Assembly: GCA_027604185.1 (NCBI GenBank)
Contig: JADGKB010000059.1
Span: forward strand, 21,899 to 85,898
Source: Boothiomyces macroporosus
Lineage: Eukaryota; Chytridiomycota; Chytridiomycetes; Rhizophydiales; Terramycetaceae
Direction: 5' to 3'
Length of the DNA stretch: 64,000 nucleotides
The notes beneath the pieces are model-generated. The model was not told where the DNA came from, made no database searches, and saw only the letters and a list, made by a program, of their open reading frames with translations. Positions 56,301 through 64,000 of this stretch are shown here, in pieces (the first letter of the stretch is position 1; each line of letters opens with the position of its first letter). A program made the translations under genes and the position numbers.

Positions 56301-59300
56301 CATTCATCAACAATTGCATCCAACTTTTCTTGTAGTTCTTCCATCGAAAGCATTTCAGAAATCTTTTGAAGATCAAACTTTTGAATTTTCAAGTAGTTCA
56401 AAGTATTACCAAGTGCTTCTAATGCAAGTAACTCACCAGCCACTACATACTGTTGGTTTTCGACATTCAAGTTGACGATTTCGCAAAGCCCAGAAATTCT
56501 CTTGGAAATTGTCAAAACAATGTGTTTCAAGGCTTCTTCAGTAAAGGTTGGATGAACTCTGCTTGGATTGACAGCACACATTGCATAGTTGGATCTATTT
56601 TGACTATCGCGTTCAACAGCTCTTTGCATTGTTAAACCTCGGTAAAATACAATATCACACAAGGAGTTGATAGTAAGGAAATCATTGACTGCGGCCAAAG
56701 CAGCATATTCTCCAAGAGAGTGGCCAGCAAACGGTGAAGTTCCTTCAGGGACAAGTCCTTTCTCCTTCATGTCTTCAAAGGCTGCCTTTTCGGTTACTAC
56801 AAGCGCGATTTGTGCAAATTGGGTTGAAAACAACAAACCTGTTGGCGAGGAAAAGGTGTAGGACATTGAAGATAGAGTAATGTCAGGGAATAAAGACATT
56901 CTGTTGATATTTCCTTCAGAATCAACTGTATCATAAGTCATTGCCATGTATCTATCACGGATAGCCTGTCCAAGCAGCCCTCCAAAGTGAATGGTCTTAC
57001 TCTTTGGATTATTTTTGACAATATCGATAATAGAAAAGCTATAAGTCTTTTGCAAATGCTCGTCAGCCTTGTCCCATACTTTTCTTGCAACTTCAGAGGT
57101 TGCATACAGATCCATTCCCATCCCTTGTTCTTGAGACCCTTGCCCTGTAAATACAAAGGCAGTCTGTGGCTGTAGTACTTCCGCAGTACCAATCAAAACC
57201 TTGTCATTATTTTGGTTGAGAGTTTCGATTTTGAGGACCTTTGCACCTTTGCGCATACCAATGTGTTTGATTTGGACTCGCAAAACATCCCCTGGATTAA
57301 CCATTCCGACAAAAGTGACAGAATATTTCTTTACCAAACTAGTTTGGTTTTCTGCAGCGACAAGATCGACGTATTTTCTTGTGGCGGCAGATGTCCACAT
57401 ACCGTGTGTGATGGTGGAAGGCAAATCAATGTAATCTGCAAAATATTGATTAACATGAATTGGGTTTGTATCACCGCTAATATCTGCATAAAGTTTGTTG
57501 GATGCGTTGGTTTCGAATAAAGTAACGACATCACTGGTTAGGCTGTATTCATTTGGAAGCGATTTGATAGTAGAGTATTGGGTACCATTTCTAACTAAAA
57601 AGTCCAATATAGCATTTCCTTTCACTTTGGTATAGGTCTGATCGACTTTTGCAACACAAACTTCACCTTGAGCAGAGGTTTGGATAAACACATCACCTTT
57701 ACAAACCAATTTGCTGAGGGTAGTAGAGTCAGAATATTCATATCGGCTTGAAAGTCTAAAGATAAGATCAGTGTCGTAAAGTAGAGGCTTCAATTCTTCC
57801 AACCAAACAAACCAAGACTTTGACATCAAAATGTCGTGATCCTTCTTGTTCTTGATTGTCAATAAATAAGGCTCTTCAACAACTTCATCAAAGCATTGAT
57901 CATAGTCAGTGTATTTTCCTCGGAACATGAATTCACTGCTGACTTGCATGATATCTTTAGTTCCTTTAGAAAGTGTACCTACAACTTTAACAACCTTTCC
58001 TGTTTCGTTGATTCTAATGGAGGCAATCTTGGCAGCAATTGAAATCTTGTCACCAATTTTAAGATTGTCGTTTGAGTTAAGCAAGTTGAAGGAGTTGCTC
58101 AAGTGGACCAATTTCAACAGATCTGCATCAATCTCTTTAGCAAACAACGCTTGGATAATGGCTTTCCATCCAAGGACGATAGCAAAGTCAATAGGAGCAT
58201 TGTCCCTCAAAATATAGTCGTCTGAAAGATTTCTAATAACTTTGCAGAACTCTTGAACTGAATTTGGTTCAACAACGCTTTCTGATTTGTAGGTGTCGTG
58301 GATAGACAAGTCAGTTGGCACCTTGAGATTTGCTCCAAACCACAATTTATAGTAGAAATCGTTAATTCTTTGGTTTCTTCCTTCCATAACTTCATGAATT
58401 TGAGCATGTCCCATTTCAGGTTTGTAGCTGAATTTCAAGAGTAGTGGAACAGTCTTTTCGTTGAGCTGCAAAGTAATACACTTGTCCTGGAAGGTAATGC
58501 AAACTACATTGTCATTAGTTTTCAAAGAGGTTGCAGAAATTGAGATTGACTGCCCTTCGCGAGGCTTTAGGAGTCTTCTTACAGGATTTTCAATGTAGTT
58601 GTGACCTTGAACGATGAATGGAGAGAGAACAAAAGTTGACAACCAGGTAGGAGCGTTCTCTGCAATATAGTTCAACCAGAATGAGGTTTCTGGGAGGGTT
58701 GCAAAAGAAAGTTGCTTGATTCCATCAACTGCAGTAGTAGTTGCTTTGGAGCGCCTTTGTTCTACCGAACAGATGGCTTGTGGTGCAACACCGCCAATGG
58801 AAGGAACAACTTGCTTTTGTGAATTTTTCTTTTCAAATTGTTCAATCAAGCCAAGATTGATGTTGTCAAGCAATTCTTTTACAGGTTCATCCACGACTTT
58901 TGAATGTCTAACAGCGACTGGGCCTTGTAAAATACATACTCTGCCCACATCTTGGTCGACTACCGCATCTAGATCTTCAGATTGCCATAATGAATCCTAA
59001 AGGTTAATTTGAATTACCTTTTTGAACCAAACTTCAAAGTCAGCCCCAATAGTTCCTACAAATGGAACAGGTTTTGAACCTGGTCTGGTACATAAAGCCA
59101 AAAAGAACTCTGAGTCTTCTGAAGTGAGCGGCTGGATGGTGGCCTGAGGGTACTGTTCAAAGAATACTTCAAGGAACTCGAAAGGCTCAGTGTCCAATTC
59201 ATGGAACTTTGCCAAAATAAGAGAGCTCGAATCATTGGATGAGAATCTTTCTTCGATTCGAATCAAAAAGTCTCCAACCAAATCTCTATGGGATCTATGA

Positions 59301-61915
59301 ATCCAACGCTTTTGGTGTTTAACAAACATCAATTGAGCCATACGCAAAGCAACCTCTTCATAAGTCATGGCTGCGACATCTGATGGAACAGTTCCGTCCT
59401 TTTTCAAGGCAAACCATGGCTTTTGGAAATCCTTGTTCAATCTGTCGATAACATAACGTTTGTTTTCATTGAGCCACACTACACGTTTTTCTTTTGGGAG
59501 CGAAAAGACTTTATCATCAAATTCCTTCCATAGTTTTACACCTCTAGTAGCAATCTTGTGGATAGGCTCTCCAAGTTCGGATTTTACGGTCAAAATACCT
59601 CCAGTTTCTTTGGTATAAGTGCCTTCCCATTTTTCATCCTCTACACCAGTGGCATCCACAACTGCTTGTTTAGCAGCTAAAGAAGTTTTGCATTCTTTGG
59701 CAACCATTAAACGGGATCCGAATAGTACACCATCACAAGGCATTAGTGCATATCCATATTTGAGTGACCATTCACCGCTCAAGTACGGGAATGTATCCAC
59801 AGAACCACCAAAGCCAGAGCCTACAACCAATACAACATTCTTGGCCGATCGAATGGAAGCATAAGTTGCCAACAAAGGAGCGTGAAAGTCTTCATAAGAG
59901 TGATGACCTCCTGCTCTGCCACCAGTCCATTGTAAGATAATAGGGAAAGTAGGATTTGCGTTACCAATTGAGACAACTTGGCGAATACCTTCAACTGAAC
60001 CAGGCTTGAATGAAACATACTTGATTCCAGCATCAACCAAGTTTTGGATGATTTCATTGGCAACATTGAGAGATGGAATACCAGCAGCAACAGTTAGCCC
60101 TTCAATAGGTAAACCTTCTTTACGCATTTGGCACCATAATGGGTACTGGAAACCCCATTGTCTTTGGTTGATATAAAGAGAATTCAATATAATTCCTTCA
60201 CCAGGTTGAATCTTGGATTTGATGTAATCAACTTTTTCCCTGAGCATCTTTGGGTTGTAGTGACCACCACCAGCTAACTCGATGCTGTAACCGGAATTGG
60301 TAACTGCAGCAACGAAATCTCCAGAAACGGTAGAAGGTGTCATTCCGCAACACCAAATTGGAGGTTTGCCAGTTAATCTAGTTAGCGCAGTGTCAATATA
60401 AACTGTTCCATTTGATTCAACTAATCTAGGAGTATAAGATTCCCAAGATTCTAGTTTCTTGAAAGAGAATTTATCATACAACTCGTAATTCTTTCCAAGA
60501 GTTATTCCTACGACACCTCTTCCTTCAAAGTTGCGAGCAGTTAACGGAGCAATAAGACCACCAGGCCCAAAATCTATCAAATGAGTGGCATCAAAATCTG
60601 TAGCTTTTTGCCAATGAATTGGACGGGTAAAGATCAAATCACAGACAAGTCTTGCCAAGTCGCCCTTGTATTCTCGTAAATCAGAACCTATCATTAATGT
60701 TAAATACCATCTTCAGTATTATAAACTGGAATTGCGAGCTTATTTTCAAATAACTGCCTTGGGAAATGTTGCATTACTTTATCCGTACAGCCAGAGAGAT
60801 ATTCACTATGGAATGGAACAGATACAGGCAAGAAACGCATAGTGAATACAGGCTTTCTAGAAGAGTAAGGGATTTTTGATTGGTCTAATCCATTTGGTGC
60901 CTTCATTAGTAAGAAATACCTTGATTTGTCTAAGAGCTTGAATCAGCCCATACAAGGCTTTTGGATGGCCAGTGACAACAAATTTGTTTTGGCCATTGTA
61001 CAAGGAAATCCCAATTGGGGAAGCCAAGAATTTGTTTGTCTTTTCAATTTGCTTGTTCAAAATAGATTCTTCCAATCCGTTGATGGAAAGCATGGCGGAA
61101 GGCACCCCATACTCTTCGCAATCTTGAACAATCTTTGGTTCAATGGCAAGTTTAGGGAAGCTTTCTTGGGCATACTTTCCAATGTAATGTAAAAGCATCA
61201 ATGCCTTTTCAGTGTTTTCATAGAATGAATCCAAATCGGTAGAGAGGGAAACTACCAAGGAAGAGACTAGCCCCTGACTGTGTCCAGTGGTGCCTATGTA
61301 AGTCAATAGAAACCTTTAAACTTTGATCTGAATTCAGCGATGCTGTAACCCAGGACGTTGCAAGATACCAAATATTGGCATAACTGGGTGAATCCAATCA
61401 ATGGAAGAGAAACCGGGACTGAAGCACCAAACTCAATAGGCAAATCTTTAAACCATTCTCTGATATTGTATAGCTTCTCTACGATATCAAACATTTTGGA
61501 GAGGAACGGATAGGATTCATACATGAATTGCAATTCTTGGAGATATTCTTCGTTTGGCCCTTGCCCGCCAAACAAGCCATAGATTTTCTGGTTTGACTTG
61601 AACAATGCGCTGGTAGATGGCTTCAAACCCAGCTTCAACAGCAAAGAGTAATAAATAAACAAGAATCTGTCATCTACATTAGTCAGATTTACCAATAAGG
61701 TGGATATCTTGTCCATTCAACTCCTTTTCAATACAATGATAGATTGGCTTCAAGAGCAAGTTCTTTTCAACCAACATTCTGCAGAATTCAAACATCAATT
61801 CTAATTTAGAGTCGGTTTCAAATTGAAATTCGTCTCTTACGAGAGTCGCAGTGAACCAATCCTGTTCATTGATTTCCAGAGTGAAATTCACTTGGGAATT
61901 ACGAATGACAAACAT
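50353..61915 (-). CDS. FAS: Fungal type I fatty acid synthase, beta and alpha chains fused into one polypeptide
   Basis: One gene of about 3,800 residues in nine exons with eight introns of 19-24 nt. Domain order from the start: acetyl transferase (GTTGHSQGL, about 61.3 kb), enoyl reductase (ELAGGGHYN and [14 protein letters not shown], 60-59.8 kb), dehydratase (57.4-58.9 kb), malonyl/palmitoyl transferase ([13 protein letters not shown] and [12 protein letters not shown], 56.7-57.1 kb), acyl carrier ([12 protein letters not shown], phosphopantetheine Ser, about 55.5 kb), ketoreductase ([16 protein letters not shown], 54.0 kb), ketosynthase ([16 protein letters not shown], 52.1 kb) and phosphopantetheinyl transferase (ending VAVAACEE). 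The beta-alpha junction lies inside a single open frame near 55.75 kb. Makes palmitate/stearate in the cytosol. Such fusion is known in some Basidiomycota and Mucoromycota and in actinobacterial FAS-I. Confidence 0.97.
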
Positions 61916-62525
61916 TTTTAAAAATTAAATGAAAATCTGAGGTTTTATACTTGAATTTAATTAGAATTAAAAAGGAAAGTCTTGTTCCTTACCCCTCAAT
62001 TTCGCAAAACTTCCGCCCGAATATTTAATCAAAATGTAATTGATTAGATTGAAAAAACTTGGATAATGGTGGGATTGAGCTCTATTTACTTGCAATCCGT
62101 TTGTAATTGATTATTCTATGCTGTAGCTTCATAATGACCTTTTTCAAGTTAAATTAGATTAGCTGCGTGACCATTAACGTCAAAAAAGCCGGCCCGTTAT
62201 TCACTGCCACCATTTGGCAAACGTCTATTACCTCTTATCAATTTGTTGATTAAGACTATTTATATACGAATAAGGTTAAACTTTTTCAAATGATATGAAT
62301 CAAGCTTTTTAAAGTGTATTTTTAATTTATGAAACTTGCACACGACCACCTTTTTAATTTCCAAATAGAGTTAGTAATTGGATTCCATCTTTTTTAGTAC
62401 TTGGCTCAACATTTGTATTCTGTATTTGGAGAGGATATTATGGAGGAAACAGAAACTCATTCATGTACAAGTGCCTTAACTAAGCCATAATATTAATTTT
62501 GGATTTCTAATTTTCTCGGACACCA
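61916..62525. other. Intergenic: FAS upstream region, no gene seen
   Basis: AT-rich, about 610 bp, between the FAS start and tRNA-Thr. No coding frame or repeat stands out. It is among the longest gene-free gaps of the window, in keeping with a regulated FAS promoter. Confidence 0.55.
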
Positions 62526-62597
62526 GCCCTTTTAGCTCAGTGGTAGTAGCGCTTGCCTAGTAAGCAAGAGGTCCTCTGTTCGATCCAGGGAAAGGGC
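62526..62597 (+). tRNA. tRNA-Thr (AGT)
   Basis: 72-nt cloverleaf: acceptor GCCCTTT/AAAGGGC, D arm with AGCTCAGTGGTAGTAGCG, anticodon stem CTTGC/GCAAG with loop CTAGTAA (anticodon AGT, read as IGU), and T arm with loop TTCGATC. No intron. A run of T residues from 62599 acts as terminator. Confidence 0.95.
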
Positions 62598-62679
62598 ATT
62601 TTTTTCTTTTTGGAAACCCAACAAATCAATTGATTTGCTACTTGTAAAACCATTCCAACAGGAAAAGAAAATCAAAAAA

Positions 62680-63167
62680 TCAATCTATTTTGAGTGAATG
62701 GATTTGACTGAGAATAATTCCCAACAGTTTCTTTTTCTTTTCCAGCACCAGATCAGTTTCTTTGATTTCATTCTGTATCTCAAGAATTTGCACATTAATC
62801 CTATTAATTTCCAAAAGTGTTTTCTTTGTAGAGTAGTAATCAGAGATTTGGAAGCAAATCTCATCATACTGTCTTTTCTGAACTTGGTTCGCTTTCTTTT
62901 CAACAAGGATTTGTTTAAGATTTAATATCTCCTCTTGCTTGCTCTGAATTTCACACACTTTTTCATTAATATAAATCTTGTAATTTTCCAGTTCCTTTTG
63001 GTACATCTTGGATTGAATCTCTAGTTTCATAAACAGATATTCCTATGTTAGATACGGCAAACCAATTGTTTCAATTCAAACATGTTTCCTTCCTGGTATC
63101 CTTTAAGGCTCTTTTTGATTGGTCTGGTATCCAGAAATAGCCTCTGCTTGATTATCTGATCATTCAT
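62680..63167 (-). CDS. THOC7: THO complex subunit 7 (THOC7)
   Basis: Two exons joined by one 20-nt intron near 63036-63055. The start MNDQIIKQRLFLDTRPIKK matches the DEVIRKRLLIDG region of THOC7; the main exon is coiled coil including ENYKIYINEKVCEIQSKQEE, KANQVQKRQYDEICFQISDY and ILSQIHSLKI, which aligns with the family pattern of NRQEYDALAK and LLSTIHEL. Role: part of TREX, linking transcription to mRNA export. About 155 residues. The divergent neighbour's start codon is only 5 bp away. Confidence 0.85.
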
Positions 63168-63172
63168 TTTTT

Positions 63173-63772
63173 ATGAAAATTAAAGAAATTCAACTGATTT
63201 CAAGATCGGAACCTTCACCTAAATTGAAAGATTACGAACTACATTTGGATTTATTTCAACAGATTAAAGAGAATGAAAATATTTTGGATTATAGGAAGCT
63301 AAGGGAAATATTATTGTTCAGCGAAAGAAGAGATTCGTTTACCGTACAAGTACTACAAAGTAATATATACTATTGTATAATGAAAAAAGACTGGAACGAG
63401 CTACTGGTATGTCTACTATCAATCCTTGACCTGGAACAACAACAAGAAATGATTGGTTACCTGATATTGCTCAAAACGAGATTAAACCAACCAATCATTT
63501 CTCTACTTGAATCTGAGAACAAAATGATTGAATTCAACTGCGCATTTTCCCAAAATAATTTCTATAAACTTGGAATTATTTATAACGAAATGAACGAATA
63601 TGAAAAAATTATAGTTAAAGGAACCTTTGAACAGCGTATTCTGAATAGCTTGAAAAGATCATTTTATACCTTACCTATCCAAGTAGTTGCCAAATATATG
63701 GTAATACAAGAAAGTGAATGTAAAGATTATGGGTTGGAAGGTCCAGTAATTGAATTAAAAAAACGTAAATAA
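63173..63772 (+). CDS. Helical protein of unknown function, possibly PCI/SAC3-like
   Basis: A single exon of 199 residues, predicted mostly helical: LREILLFSERRDSFTVQVLQ, NIYYCIMKKDWNELLVCLL and IIVKGTFEQRILNSLKRSFY, ending in a basic ELKKRK. The pattern of a FTVQVLQ-type helix followed by a paired helix recalls SAC3/GANP or Nin1-type PCI proteins, but this is weak. If it were SAC3-like, it would be of interest that it pairs divergently with THOC7, another mRNA export factor. Lys/Asn/Ile-rich composition suits this AT-rich genome. Start is the first ATG. Confidence 0.6.
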   Translation: MKIKEIQLISRSEPSPKLKDYELHLDLFQQIKENENILDYRKLREILLFSERRDSFTVQVLQSNIYYCIMKKDWNELLVCLLSILDLEQQQEMIGYLILLKTRLNQPIISLLESENKMIEFNCAFSQNNFYKLGIIYNEMNEYEKIIVKGTFEQRILNSLKRSFYTLPIQVVAKYMVIQESECKDYGLEGPVIELKKRK

Positions 63773-63810
63773 TAATCGTAAATTTCAATTAGAAAATTAA
63801 ATATATTAAA

Positions 63811-63874
63811 TTAGCAGATTAGCCGGTTAACAGATTAGCTGGTTAACAGATTAGTTGGTTAGCAGATTAGTTGG
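63811..63874. repeat. 16-bp tandem repeat, four units, at the 3' end of PAN gene copy 3
   Basis: Four units at 63811, 63827, 63843 and 63859, of the same TTARCAGATTAGYYGG type as at 38455-38518, with a similar preceding AAATATATTA word. The last unit contains the stop codon of the PAN gene on the minus strand. Confidence 0.95.
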
Positions 63875-64000
63875 TTGGCTGCGGTGAGGAACGCCATGCC
63901 AGACATGCAGTCGTCGTCTGGCATGGTGGAGTTGAAGCGAGTGCACTGCGGAACGTTGGCTCCCATCTGTGGGTTGTTGTTGTTTGCGACAAGCTTGTCG
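63859..64000 (-). CDS. Secreted PAN/apple-like protein, copy 3 (C-terminal part; runs off the window)
   Basis: The minus strand encodes the same C-terminal end as copies 1 and 2 (DKLVANNNNPQMGANVPQCT through MAFLTAANQLIC), with one synonymous or near-synonymous base change (GCATGG where copy 1 has GCGTGG). The rest lies beyond position 64000. Same orientation as copy 1, about 25 kb away. Confidence 0.9.
   Translation of the reverse strand, partial: DKLVANNNNPQMGANVPQCTRFNSTMPDDDCMSGMAFLTAANQLIC

Noticed and set aside
50353..61915. Two separate FAS genes (FAS1 and FAS2)
   Set aside because: The beta-type MPT and alpha-type ACP lie in one continuous frame with no stop or candidate start between them.

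Overview
The window is nuclear DNA from a fungus with an exceptionally compact genome. Nearly every multi-exon gene is cut by spliceosomal introns of only about 18-24 nt. I reconstructed roughly 100 by restoring conserved protein sequence across the breaks. They begin GTAATT, GTATTT or similar, carry a TAAT/TAAC branch-like motif 3-8 nt before the end, and end in AG. Genes that look broken in a plain translation are therefore mostly intact. The genes point to a fungus: a fungal-type fatty acid synthase, here one giant beta-alpha fused polypeptide, plus CYP51, EFR3, SIN3, PEX5 and PEX19. A CFAP410 (C21orf2) homologue, coronin-7 and an animal-like HPRT suggest an early-diverging, probably flagellated (zoosporic) lineage rather than Dikarya. 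Mitochondria look functional: ATP synthase gamma, complex I NDUFB7, EF-Ts, ferredoxin, OPA3 and a mitochondrial-type NAD kinase are present. I cannot name the species.

Layout. 1-9 kb: RhoGEF (cut by the window edge), coronin-7, GST kappa, PEX19, NAD kinase, ATP synthase gamma and a short unknown gene. 8.5-16.7 kb: a USP12/46-type deubiquitinase, a membrane-anchored cyclic-nucleotide phosphodiesterase, a WBP11-like splicing protein, HPRT, a REX1B-like protein, OPA3 and NDUFB7. 16.7-28.5 kb: EFR3, EF-Ts, ferredoxin, ZPR1, a small secreted protein, a thioredoxin-fold protein, a membrane-anchored cysteine synthase homologue and a HELLS/Lsh chromatin remodeller. 29-37.9 kb: two paralogous membrane proteins flanking a RAD51 paralogue, then asparagine synthetase, SF3B4, PEX5 and TRAPPC6. 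38-42 kb: initiator tRNA-Met, a head-to-head pair of nearly identical PAN-like secreted proteins, U6 snRNA and CYP51. 42.5-50.3 kb: SIN3, a TPR protein, a second identical initiator tRNA, riboflavin kinase, CFAP410 and a branched-chain aminotransferase. 50.35-61.9 kb: the fused fatty acid synthase. 62-64 kb: tRNA-Thr, THOC7, an unknown helical protein, and the start of a third PAN gene copy.

The genes do not form one pathway; most are housekeeping genes packed with gaps of 5-50 bp. Themes are lipid and sterol synthesis (FAS, CYP51), peroxisome biogenesis (PEX5, PEX19), mitochondrial function, and mRNA processing/export (SF3B4, WBP11, U6, THOC7). The parts that stand out are the minimal introns, two introns that seem to end in TG and one that seems to start with GA, and the recently amplified PAN gene family, whose base composition differs from its surroundings and whose 3' ends carry a 16-bp tandem repeat.
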